Shown here: one piece after another, positions 19,263 to 27,600 of the stretch | How positions within the stretch are numbered: position 1 is the stretch's first letter | Layout of the letters: each line of letters begins with the position of its first letter | Origin: Paenibacillus tritici | Lineage (GTDB): Bacteria; Bacillota; Bacilli; Paenibacillales; Paenibacillaceae | Direction of reading: 5' to 3' | Length of the DNA: 64,000 bases | Assembly: GCF_013204885.1 (NCBI RefSeq) | Contig: NZ_JABMKX010000014.1 | Location: 93,977-157,976, forward strand | The notes under the pieces: model-generated | Told to the model about the DNA's origin: nothing | The model's database searches: none | What the model saw: the letters and a program-made list of their open reading frames with translations, nothing else | Position numbers and translations under genes: made by a program

Positions 19263-19329
19263 AGCTCTCCAACTTTGACAGCTTAATCTCCAAGTCCCTC
19301 CGCCTCGTCCTACTCTTTTCTTCCAAATT

Positions 19330-19425
19330 CGCCCCGAAGCAGCCGCACTTCACTGGTGGACTTGGTGTTCATTTATTTCTTAATTCGCTGGCCCAGAGGA
19401 AGCCGCTGACATACATTTTGATCTG
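19330..19425 (-). pseudogene. Fragment of a tRNA-dihydrouridine synthase gene (C-terminal part)
   Basis: This stretch matches about 35985-36085 of the intact dihydrouridine synthase gene, including the block GACTTGGTGTTCAT and the segment that encodes YVRGF..ASELRN. It overlaps the end of the chimeric frame at 19369-19638. Only about 95 bases remain. Confidence 0.75.
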
Positions 19426-19638
19426 ATTCATCTGAGCATAAAATGATAATCCGCTCGGCTCAACGGATGCCTGAATATAAACATCCTCCTCTTCCTGCTC
19501 AAACCAGTGTGGAATTCCATCTGTATACCCTATCCAACCAGGCATAAGCGCATATATATTAGCAACTCTATCCCATACTTCATCAGGTAGATGGGCCCAT
19601 ATATTCAGATTACAATGATGAGAGGTTATTTCATTCAT
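19369..19638 (-). pseudogene. Chimeric frame: small unknown protein joined to a synthase fragment
   Basis: Residues 1-70 (starting MNEITSHHCNLNIWAHLPDEV and rich in Trp and acidic residues) belong to a small soluble protein of unknown family. The last 18 residues (IKMYVSGFLWASELRNK) come from the dihydrouridine synthase fragment. The fusion point is near 19425. The true C-terminus of the small protein is lost. A binding site (GGGGGGAAGG) precedes the ATG, so it may still be translated. The context with the gene at 19681 resembles small immunity-protein genes, but that is a guess. Confidence 0.65.
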
Positions 19639-19680
19639 TTGCCTTCCCCCCTTAGCCTAACAACTTATAGCAAATAAACC

Positions 19681-20127
19681 TTACGTAATAATCTTCTTGG
19701 AATAGACACTCAACGTATAATCATCTAGTGTATAATCGTCGATGTCTGACTCCAAACTACCATCAAAGTCAGCTTTATCTATATATAGCGATAGAACTTT
19801 GCCAATCTCATTAAGCTTTTCCACTACACATTCGAACGATAGTTTTACTCCCTCATAAAAAGAAACTATGGATAATCGTATTGTAGGAATTTGATAATCA
19901 CCCCACAAATAAAAGACAAAGGACTTCCCTTGATAGTGTTCGCTCAAATATCGGGACCAAGAATCCTCAATGAAGCTTATAGTCTGCTCTAATTCGTTCA
20001 GCGAAATCCTGTTCGTCCTGATCGGCTTGTTCAGCTTCTGAATGGTATAGAGGTTATGGCGAGCCTCCGCATTGTACTGTTTCTTGTCGTTTGAGAACAG
20101 CAAATCCGGACGTTCTGCTATCTCCAA
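19681..20127 (-). CDS. Hypothetical protein, 148 residues
   Basis: No family recognised. The start is doubtful: the annotated TTG at 20127 has no clear binding site, and the frame remains open upstream to a stop near 20204 without ATG or GTG. The segment before it (YDHTKIDFLKSKS) looks coding, so the original start may be lost by a frameshift. The protein is mixed alpha/beta with an acidic C-terminal stretch (DIDDYTLDDYTLSVYSKK). It is 42 bases upstream of the chimeric gene in the same direction. Confidence 0.5.
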   Translation of the reverse strand: MEIAERPDLLFSNDKKQYNAEARHNLYTIQKLNKPIRTNRISLNELEQTISFIEDSWSRYLSEHYQGKSFVFYLWGDYQIPTIRLSIVSFYEGVKLSFECVVEKLNEIGKVLSLYIDKADFDGSLESDIDDYTLDDYTLSVYSKKIIT

Positions 20128-20186
20128 TATTTCGTGGAAGGTCTTTATGCTCTTACTCTTGAGAAAATCAATCTTTGTATGGTCAT

Positions 20187-20263
20187 AACCTCCAAACCTT
20201 CAGATAGACTTCAATCACATCGTACCATATGTTGGAATTCCCTTCCTATCATTAGAGGCTCAA
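20187..20263. repeat. Leader repeat, copy 1
   Basis: About 75 bases upstream of the 19681 gene are repeated, at roughly 80 percent identity, at 21217-21290. On the minus strand both contain AGGAAGGG-like purines followed by ATATGGTA. The second copy lies directly before a fragment of the 19638 gene. Confidence 0.7.
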
Positions 20264-20318
20264 CCACTCTCATCCACCTTAGACTTGCTATTGATGAATT
20301 ACACGGTTAATTATTCAC

Positions 20319-20884
20319 TTGAAAAAAGGATTATTTTTCTATATTTTTAAATATAAAGTAACCATTATAATAACAGCTGTGACAGCACAATTGTAAATGA
20401 GCCTCAAGCGGAGCTTTATAACCCTCCATCAATCCAGTTAGAAATTGCAGTTGTTGGTGATGTTCCTTTTGATAACATTAGAAATCTAAGCTACATACCA
20501 AAAAGCCTCAAAGATATTATTAAAGACACTAATATAAATTATGATGGCTTAATCATTACAAAGGATCATCTGGCTGAAGCAGCCAAGCAGGAATATAAGG
20601 ATTTTTTCAGTAACATAACGTATCCGGTATTTTTCATGGGGACTGAGAATCTACTGGTGAATGTATTTCATGACGACAGATTAACTCTTGAGGCCGCAAG
20701 AATAGATGGTTTTGGAGCTCATGTATCCGGATTTGTTCTATTAGAGGGCAAGTTTCAGCAGTGGGGCTTATACTTACCAAATAACTCTACAGAACAAGAT
20801 ATGAATAGAGATATGATTCTAAGAATCTCCAATATATTAGAAGATTTCAAAATTCTACGCAGTAACATGAAAACTGCAACTTAA
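20319..20884 (+). pseudogene. Probable lipoprotein gene with broken signal peptide
   Basis: A TTG at 20319 starts a signal-peptide-like stretch (MKKGLFFYIFKYKVTIIIT), but the frame must shift by one base near 20372 to enter the long open frame 20357-20884. That frame begins NSCDSTIVNEP, where the Cys would be the lipidated residue. It continues for about 165 residues with no recognised family (GDVPFDNIRNLSYIP; VFHDDRLTLEAARIDGFGAHVSG). An internal ATG at 20636 would give only 82 residues. I consider the gene inactivated. Confidence 0.55.
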
Positions 20885-20976
20885 ATTCACCCTATAGTGA
20901 AACACGACAAATCCCCTCACAACTACTTATAGATGCCCAGAAGATGTCCTGCCATCCCTGGCCAGACAAACAGAAA

Positions 20977-21000
20977 TACCCTCTCCGCGAAGAGAGGGTA
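20977..21000. terminator. Hairpin after the broken lipoprotein gene
   Basis: TACCCTCT pairs with AGAGGGTA around CCGCGA. Flanks are AT-rich but without a long T run, so termination is likely only in part. Confidence 0.5.
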
Positions 21001-21013
21001 CCCTTATTATCTT

Positions 21014-21049
21014 CTCTTATCCCATCAACTCATAAAAATACTTAGCGAG
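21014..21049 (-). pseudogene. Fragment of a DJ-1/PfpI gene end
   Basis: About 35 bases match the 3' end of the intact gene at 22683 (compare CTTATCCCATCAAC in both). On the minus strand they read AKYFYELMG and a stop, against AKYYYALMG in the intact protein. Confidence 0.65.
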
Positions 21050-21117
21050 ATAATTTCATATCTATAACGTTAATTGCTTGGTTTGCATTCATGTTCTCAC
21101 CAGCTTTCGAGTTATCT

Positions 21118-21213
21118 AGCAACTTTATCCCATACTTCATCAGGTAGATAATACCATATGTTCAGATTGCAATTATGAGAGTGTTTTACCTCCATTTGCC
21201 TTCCCCCTTAGCC
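21118..21213 (-). pseudogene. Fragment of the small gene at 19369-19638 (second copy)
   Basis: This stretch matches 19560-19654. On the minus strand it starts at an ATG at 21195 (MEVKHSHNCNLNIWYYLPDEV) and stops after VAR. It has the same GGGGGAAGG binding site. The gene between it and its leader (21217-21290) has been deleted relative to the first copy, so this is a shrunken duplicate of the two-gene unit. Confidence 0.75.
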
Positions 21214-21216
21214 TTC

Positions 21217-21290
21217 ACCTTCAATTAGGCTTTAATTTACACCATACCATATATTGGAATCCCCTTCCTTTCGTTCGAGACTCAATCTGT
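21217..21290. repeat. Leader repeat, copy 2
   Basis: Counterpart of 20187-20263. It carries AAAGGAAGGGG and ATATGGTATGG on the minus strand. Nothing else is evident between here and the stop of the next gene at 21453. Confidence 0.7.
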
Positions 21291-21452
21291 CAACGCCTAA
21301 CTCTCAGGTACACTAATTGTTTGATTTTTGTTTTGCTCACCTTGTTAAGTTCAATAAGGGGTCGAAGTGGCATCGGTACTGGTCCCAAATGGAGGTTCTA
21401 TCACACGTATCCTCACTTTATCAACTACAGCCCTTATTGCTTTCAAACAAAA

Positions 21453-22328
21453 TTACTGAGGGTGAAAATCAGAGAACCCCGATATCAGAACTCTAGACCC
21501 CTTATTTACGCTATCCACCTTCCAAGTACCGTTCGTGAATACAAGAGTGACCGTCCGGTCTTCTGCATATTGATCTTCTCCTGTAAGACCATTCGCCAAT
21601 ATTACGGATTGTGTAAGTGTGGCAGAATTCTTGCTAGTATAAATAGGTGAAGTGGCCGGCGCTTCATAAGTCCCCACTGTGTTTAAGCCTTTGTTCTGAA
21701 CAATCGACTTAATTAACCAATCCGTGAAATACGGCTGAAAGGTTGAATTTACATTTTTAATTGAAGATACCTTTGATGCTTGGTTTAATTTATCCGATAG
21801 TAGTTTCAAGCGTGAGTCAGTAATTTTGTTTTTATCCGGAATTTGATTAGACGGGGTCTCCATATTGACAACGAGTCCCTTGTTGCCTAATGTTACTGTT
21901 GCTTGTTTAGACAGTTGATCCCACGCTACAGTCGCTCCTAACGACTGACTAACAAAACGAAGAGGGACATACGTTGTTCCTTTGATGACCTGTGTGGCAG
22001 TATCCAAATCAACATATTCCCGGGACGGTGTGTCTGGAGTTTCACTCGATGGAGCAGATTCAATAATTACACGTTTGAAATTTGCGGCAAGCCATATGGT
22101 TGAATTTCCATTTTTGATTTTAACAACTTTATCCGCTTGAAACCATTGCAAACTTGCACCAAGATTTTCGGAGACAGCACGTAAGGGGACTAATACCCGA
22201 CCGTTGTTTATTTGACCATTGTTAATGGTAGTAGATGTTGGTACCTCTGCCGCATAACTAGGCTCTGTTGTTAAAGGCAGCAAAAGAAGTGCTGATGAAA
22301 GCAAAGAAATCGTCCATTTTTTTATCAT
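21453..22328 (-). CDS. Secreted stalk-domain protein
   Basis: A classic signal peptide (MIKKWTISLLSSALLLLPL, cleavage after SYA near 26) precedes two stalk half-repeats. The first is RVLVPLRAVSENLGASLQW (about 44-62), the second TYVPLRFVSQSLGATVAWD (about 118-136). Residues 165-291 form a second domain resembling secreted NTF2-like folds (YFTDWLIKS; TVTLVFTNGTWKVDSV), which is a loose guess. It shares only the stalk domain with the protein at 1183. AGGAGG precedes the ATG. It faces no close partner. Confidence 0.78.
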   Translation of the reverse strand: MIKKWTISLLSSALLLLPLTTEPSYAAEVPTSTTINNGQINNGRVLVPLRAVSENLGASLQWFQADKVVKIKNGNSTIWLAANFKRVIIESAPSSETPDTPSREYVDLDTATQVIKGTTYVPLRFVSQSLGATVAWDQLSKQATVTLGNKGLVVNMETPSNQIPDKNKITDSRLKLLSDKLNQASKVSSIKNVNSTFQPYFTDWLIKSIVQNKGLNTVGTYEAPATSPIYTSKNSATLTQSVILANGLTGEDQYAEDRTVTLVFTNGTWKVDSVNKGSRVLISGFSDFHPQ

Positions 22329-22472
22329 AATATAACCTCCTCATAATAAGTTCGCCTTAACTATACTCACGCTTCCCCACTCCTAACACTATTTAACTAT
22401 CCAATATTTGTACACCATTTATTGAAATGAATCCATAGTACGTTCTGTTCAAAATTATGATTTGAATGCAAA

Positions 22473-22500
22473 AAGGCAGCCTCACGTGCTAGGCTGCCTT
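22473..22500 (-). terminator. Terminator between DJ-1 gene and stalk-protein gene
   Basis: AAGGCAGCCT (22473-22482) pairs with AGGCTGCCTT (22491-22500). On the minus strand the stem is followed by TTTTT. It lies about 180 bases after the DJ-1 gene. Confidence 0.8.
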
Positions 22501-22547
22501 CTTTGAATTGAATAGAGAATTATTGATTCTAATTATATTACGCAACT

Positions 22548-22675
22548 TACGCAGCTTGAAATTGGTAGAAAAAGCCTTGATGTAATTGGACAAAGCGGGC
22601 ATGAAGCCCCCGGTCTTCAATTCTACCGATTAATGGAGCAGGCGTGAACCAGCTAAAAGAGAGGGGGCTTCATTA
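22548..22675 (-). other. Possible gene remnant with inverted repeat
   Basis: On the minus strand a short frame reads SWFTPAPLIGRIEDRG and HARFVQLHQGFFYQF before a stop, which looks like the end of a lost protein. The same stretch contains an 11-bp inverted repeat (ATGAAGCCCCC and its complement, about 22608-22673) and a nested GGTAGAA/TTCTACC pair. I cannot name the source. Confidence 0.3.
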
Positions 22676-22682
22676 ACTGCTC

Positions 22683-23300
22683 TTATCCCATCAACGCATA
22701 GTAATACTTCGCTTCCTGAGTCTTATACAGACCATACCAGGCCTCTAATTTCTCTGGTGCAAATACATCCAGGGCTTTCAACACATGCAGAGTAAATTCC
22801 AGCGGGGCGATGCCGGTTGCTGTGATCAGCTTGCCGTCCGTTACAGCAGGATGATTCTGGTAGAACTCTTCGCCGGTGTAGGCGGGACAGATCATTTTGA
22901 GGTACTCCAGGTCATTGCTTGTATGAGGGCGTGAGTTCAGTATTCCGGCCTGGGCAAGTCCTATCGTAGCCCCGCAGATCGCTGCCACTAATATATCTTC
23001 CTGTATACATCTCTCAGCAAGCCCAAGGATCGGCTTGTGGATGGCTTCGGTCCATGTCTCACCACCGGGTAGGATCAAGGCGTCTCCGCTTACCAAGCTG
23101 CACTCCTCTACCGTGATGTCAGGCATGATTTTCAGTCCGCCCATGGTAGTGAAAAGCTTCTTCTCATTGGCTATGGTTACTATTGTAGATGGGGCTTGTC
23201 CCTCCTTGTAACACCTTCCCGAGTTCAGTTCAGCCGTTAGATACCCTATTTCCCAGTCTGCCATGGTGTCTAACACATATAGATATACCTTATTATTCAT
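22683..23300 (-). CDS. DJ-1/PfpI family protein (class I glutamine amidotransferase-like)
   Basis: About 205 residues. The nucleophile elbow is AAICGATIG (Cys near 107), with GDALILPGG as the preceding strand and loop. The family includes proteases, chaperones and glyoxalases, so the reaction is uncertain; the closest general type is Bacillus YdeA-like. A TTG at 23318 exists, but the ATG at 23300 has AAGGAGG 8 bases upstream and gives MNNKVYLYVLDTMADWEIGY. A fragment of a related gene end lies at 21014. Confidence 0.85.
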   Translation of the reverse strand: MNNKVYLYVLDTMADWEIGYLTAELNSGRCYKEGQAPSTIVTIANEKKLFTTMGGLKIMPDITVEECSLVSGDALILPGGETWTEAIHKPILGLAERCIQEDILVAAICGATIGLAQAGILNSRPHTSNDLEYLKMICPAYTGEEFYQNHPAVTDGKLITATGIAPLEFTLHVLKALDVFAPEKLEAWYGLYKTQEAKYYYALMG

Positions 23301-23341
23301 TTGTACGTCCTCCTTCAAGTTTCTTTCTTTTTTTATTATAA

Positions 23342-23378
23342 AACAGCTTCACTGACACATGCTGTCAGCGAAGCTGTT
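23342..23378 (-). terminator. Terminator after the crystallin-transglycosylase gene
   Basis: AACAGCTTC (23342-23350) pairs with GAAGCTGTT (23370-23378), extended inside by CTGACA/TGTCAG. On the minus strand TTTTAT follows. It may also end upstream reading on the plus strand. Confidence 0.75.
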
Positions 23379-23388
23379 AGAGTTACTT

Positions 23389-24426
23389 TTAATTATTGCC
23401 CCCATACCCCTTATACGTAGCATATACGGCATTGGCATATTGATCCGCCAGGATAGGGCGGCCGTAGGAATCGGTAGCGCCCGGATACCAGTTGTCGCCT
23501 CCGTTGTAGTGTAAGAGTCCGTTGTAGATATTGCCGAATCTGACGATCTTCTCATCGAGAATCAGTCCGCCTAAGGCTACCTGATCCTGTTCGCTGCTGT
23601 GATTGTATGTGCGGCCGAATTTGGCGCTGAATTGGGATAGATAGGCATTACGGGTGTTCGGCTCGACCTGCATCAATCCGTCACCGGCGGATGGACTGCC
23701 CGGCAGACCTGCTCCGAAGCTACTCTCCTTCTTGATCACCGCGCTTAGTAGTAGTGCGAAGTCTCCGCCTTTTCCGAATTTATTGTCCACATTCATGGCA
23801 TAGGTCCAGATCTGGCTGGGCACCTCGGAGGGCCTCGTTACCGAAGGATTCGGTGAACCCGTATAGATTTTGACCGAAGACATCTTGTCATTCACACTGT
23901 CGCCGACCCAGGAGGAGCTTGCCGTGTAGGTCCACTTCGTGCCGCCGAAATTATCGTCCGCATACACTTCAACCGTCCAGCCGTTAGGAACCTTGAGCGA
24001 GGACATCCAGTCATTCGGAATTCCGGCAGCATTGAGCTGAGACAATCCATAATTGCCTACGCCAAGGGTTACGGCATTGCCCCCATAGTTAATATTCGCA
24101 TACAAGATGACTCCATTCGTTGCCGGGGGTGTGGTCGGCGCAGGTGTCGGTGTTGGCGTTGTAGTGCTGCCGCTCTTCCATAGTGCAGGAACATTAGCCG
24201 GCTCCCAGCCTGTGAGGGAAGTATGTGCCTGAAGACAGGTATAGGTCCCTCCGCTATAGGTTACGGTATCGTTTACTGCATAAGCCGTATTGGGAGCCCA
24301 TGCTCCTCTGGCGGCCGCATTTGCCTGCGGTAAGGCGGTGAAGAACAGGGATAGGAACATTGCTACAACTACCATTAGGGACACGGCTCTGGCTGGAGCA
24401 TTGTGCTTCAGTCTCATCAATCTCAT
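23389..24426 (-). CDS. Secreted CBM5/12 - beta/gamma-crystallin - transglycosylase protein
   Basis: A signal peptide (about 1-38, ending NAAA) is followed by a CBM5/12 chitin- or glycan-binding domain (AWAPNTAYAVNDTVTY..W, about 42-84). A Thr/Pro linker comes next, then a crystallin-like domain (ILYANINYGGNAVTL..WTVEVYADDNFGG, about 107-190). The C-terminal part is a lysozyme-like transglycosylase fold with catalytic Glu in VIKKESSFG and GDGLMQVEP. It probably cuts peptidoglycan outside the cell. AAGGAGG is only 3 bases before the first ATG, so the second ATG (24417) may be used instead. Confidence 0.8.
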   Translation of the reverse strand: MRLMRLKHNAPARAVSLMVVVAMFLSLFFTALPQANAAARGAWAPNTAYAVNDTVTYSGGTYTCLQAHTSLTGWEPANVPALWKSGSTTTPTPTPAPTTPPATNGVILYANINYGGNAVTLGVGNYGLSQLNAAGIPNDWMSSLKVPNGWTVEVYADDNFGGTKWTYTASSSWVGDSVNDKMSSVKIYTGSPNPSVTRPSEVPSQIWTYAMNVDNKFGKGGDFALLLSAVIKKESSFGAGLPGSPSAGDGLMQVEPNTRNAYLSQFSAKFGRTYNHSSEQDQVALGGLILDEKIVRFGNIYNGLLHYNGGDNWYPGATDSYGRPILADQYANAVYATYKGYGGNN

Positions 24427-24527
24427 AATCCTCCTTTATTTAATTTACCGGTTTCGCTCATTAGGCGATCCACAGGGTATTATATTGTATTGTCATTTGT
24501 GAAATTAATTCCATGCCTGATGAATTT

Positions 24528-24600
24528 TAACGGGCAATGGAATGGACAACTCACTATGTCTTGCTGCAAAATACGGGTTAACCAGCCACGCCAACCAAAC
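24528..24600 (-). pseudogene. Fragment of a tRNA-dihydrouridine synthase gene (middle part)
   Basis: About 70 bases match 36405-36477 of the intact gene; CTGCAAAATA and GGGTTAACCAGCC are shared. In the intact protein this encodes RGWLTHILQQDIVNLSIH. It lies alone between the SLH gene and the transglycosylase gene. Confidence 0.75.
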
Positions 24601-24603
24601 AAA

Positions 24604-24639
24604 GGGCCTCCCAATCATCCGAAGATGACCGAGAAGCCC
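24604..24639 (-). terminator. Terminator after the SLH protein gene
   Basis: On the minus strand GGGCTTCTC pairs with GAGGCCC and, inside, TCATC pairs with GATGA around TTCG. A T-rich tail (TTTGTTTGG) follows. It begins 22 bases after the stop at 24661. Confidence 0.7.
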
Positions 24640-24660
24640 CTTATTTCATTCAATTAATCA

Positions 24661-27600
24661 TCAGAACGGCCAGCCCGGAAAGCCTCCCCCACCCGGGAAG
24701 CCTCCGCCCCCGTCGTCAGCGTAGTCACCCAGAATCATTTCATAGGTTACGTTCTGTGCAGGCATGGGGAGGGAACGCACGTAGATACTTTCGATCTCCG
24801 GCCCTCCATCTATGGCTCTCCAGCCAAGAACCTTGCGATAGGCATAGGTGCTTCTCGCCGGAATGCTGAACTCCGCGCCGTACCGGTAGGTCTCTTCAAA
24901 TAATACTTCCTGTTGTCCAGTATCCGGATCAGTAGCCATGAACTTCGCTGTATAGACATTTCTGTCATAATACAATTTCAGTACAAGGCTGCCGTCCTCC
25001 TTCACGGTTCCGGTGGTTACATTCAGACTGGACCCGGCATCGAACGTGAAGCCCTCAATGCCGTATACCGCTGCCGTTACAGTCTCATGTTCAAGACCTA
25101 AATGCTCCGTTGTGGTATAGAGCGTATAGTCGTCATCAATGCGAACACCTCTAACGTAATGCTCCACTTTGTACTTCGCTTTCCAAATCGCTGTATAGGT
25201 TACATCCTGTGCGGGCATTTCTTTTTTGATCTCATCCGCAGCCCAGCCTTCCCAGCCCATGAATTCAAAGCCTTCACGAGTCGGATTATTCGGTTTTCCA
25301 TATAGGTAACTTTGAGCTGTATAGATGACGTAGCTGCCGCCTACCATACTGCCGCCGCCACTGCTAATATCTTGTTCCGTCAGGCTGCCGCCGTTCAGAT
25401 CAAAGGCTGCATCGTACAGCTTCTCGTAATAGAGGTTCAAGCCTGTTGAAGATACTTGCTCCGGATTCGTATACATAATATACGGTGACTGGTCTGGAAT
25501 TACAGATGTCTCTGTTTGCAGCATGTACTCCGTTCGGGCCAGCAGGTCTTCCTTAGAAGCGTCATACGTACTCCAGGCAGGAACCGATATAATTTCGCTG
25601 CCAAGCTTAGTGAATTCCGATTCCAGATCATTTCTTGTATAATAATTAACCTTCAGATCTATATTCGCAATTTCAAAAATAGCCTGATACGTCCTGGCAT
25701 CCAAAGGAACGGTTGCATCTATATTCTCCCACTCTAAGAAGGTTAGCCCTGGAAGAGCCGGATACGGCGGGTCCAGGATAGCTCCTGGCCGATACTCTCT
25801 GACCTCTGGACTCACTCCAAAAGGCAGTCCCAATCGGGATAGATAATCGTACGCGAAGGTTAATGCAGTATTTCCGCGTTCATAATAATACTTAATCACC
25901 GTTGTTCCATACGCGTTAATCTTGATCTCTTGCTTCTGCGGTGAACGATACCCCCAAATATCCATGGGTTCATATTCAGCTACGCTGTCTGTTGTCCCTC
26001 TGTACTTCTCTGCTGAATGAAGACTGTATTGCCCGGTATAGATATTCTGAGTGTAGCTCTCCACCAGGTACGGTGTATCCGTCTTTGGTGACCACTTCGC
26101 CCACAGTAAGGTCGTGTTTGCAGGCATTTTGGCAGGAATGGTTACCGACACTGAGGCATTCACATCATCGTACCAGCCTGTGAAATGGTATCCGACTCTA
26201 ACCGGATCAGGCTGTTTCGGGATATCGGAGTTATACTCCCCCCAGATTCTAGTAATGACTTTGGATTGCGAAGGCGGATTCACTACGCGATCATAGGACA
26301 ACAGGTTCATGCTGTAGCTTGATCTAAGATCATCATAATGCAGATTAATCTTACGGCTAAGCGGTTCAGAGTTGAAGCTTCCGAACGGCGATCTCCAGGC
26401 AATGGTCATTACCGTGTCTACACCCGTAGGTTCGAAATTACCCACGAGCACTCTGCGCTTCAATGGATCATAGTAGAAGTTCGCATTCGAGAATGAAATA
26501 TCGAAATACTGATCAACCTGATGATACACCTGGTTCTCTACTTCACCTTCGTGAAGATCCATATAGCTCATCTCCAGGAAGTGATCATCCAGCGGGAAGA
26601 TATAGTCATTCCCCTTCAGCTTAACATCCTGTACATCGTCTTGATCATAGGCAAAGTCAATCACCACATAACGTGAACCTATGGTCAGCAGCGGGAATTC
26701 ATAGGATGTTGAGAATGGCACGACGGAGAAGGTTCCCTTGAACGCCTGGGCGATAACCTTAACATCCAGATACAGCCCGATCTCTACATTGATGGCCCCG
26801 GCAGCATTGGAGGTGGCGGCTTTGCCTTGGGTCTGGCTATATTGGTAGTAGAAGAATCCCCATAGCTTAATATAGCCGCCCATCTCTACCTGAACCCCGA
26901 TACTATTGAGGGAGGTAGATAATGCACCCACGGCCACCTCTAACCGTATCCCCGCCCGGAGCCCCAGCTCACCCATGGCGTAGAACGTGAAGTCATACTT
27001 TTCCGGTACCAGGGTGGATTTCGAATTGCCCACACTTCCTGCCAATAGCCGGATGTTATAGCTGTACCGCTGGCCGTTCTCATAGGTGTAGATGATCCCC
27101 AGCGAGACATTGACCTTGGCACTCACCACAAAATCCGCCCTGAACGTTACTTCAATCAGTCCCGCCACTACGCGGAAGCTGACCTTCAGCAGATTCTGCT
27201 CTACAATATCCACCCAGTCATTGTCGTTCTCCAGCATGGCCTGGTACAGATCAGGTAAGGAATTGGAGATCGCATCAATCTCCTGATCATCGAGATCTTC
27301 CGCTTCCTCCATAATCTTCTTGAGCTGCTTGGCAATATTCTCAACACTGTCGTCATTCCAATCCGGCTCTTCCTCTTGCTCGAACAATCCGATGTTGGCA
27401 TCGAACTGAACCGCCGTGTAGGTGAACACATCAATGTTAGCGTTGATCGTGTAATCTGCCGGATAGGGGATGAACCAGGCTTTTTTCCAGAAAATCTCCC
27501 CGCTCGCGGATATACCTACGGATAATTCCTGCTCGAATACACCCGTCAGCTTGATCTTGATTTCATTCTCATCATCCACTTCGATCGAGACCTCGGCCGT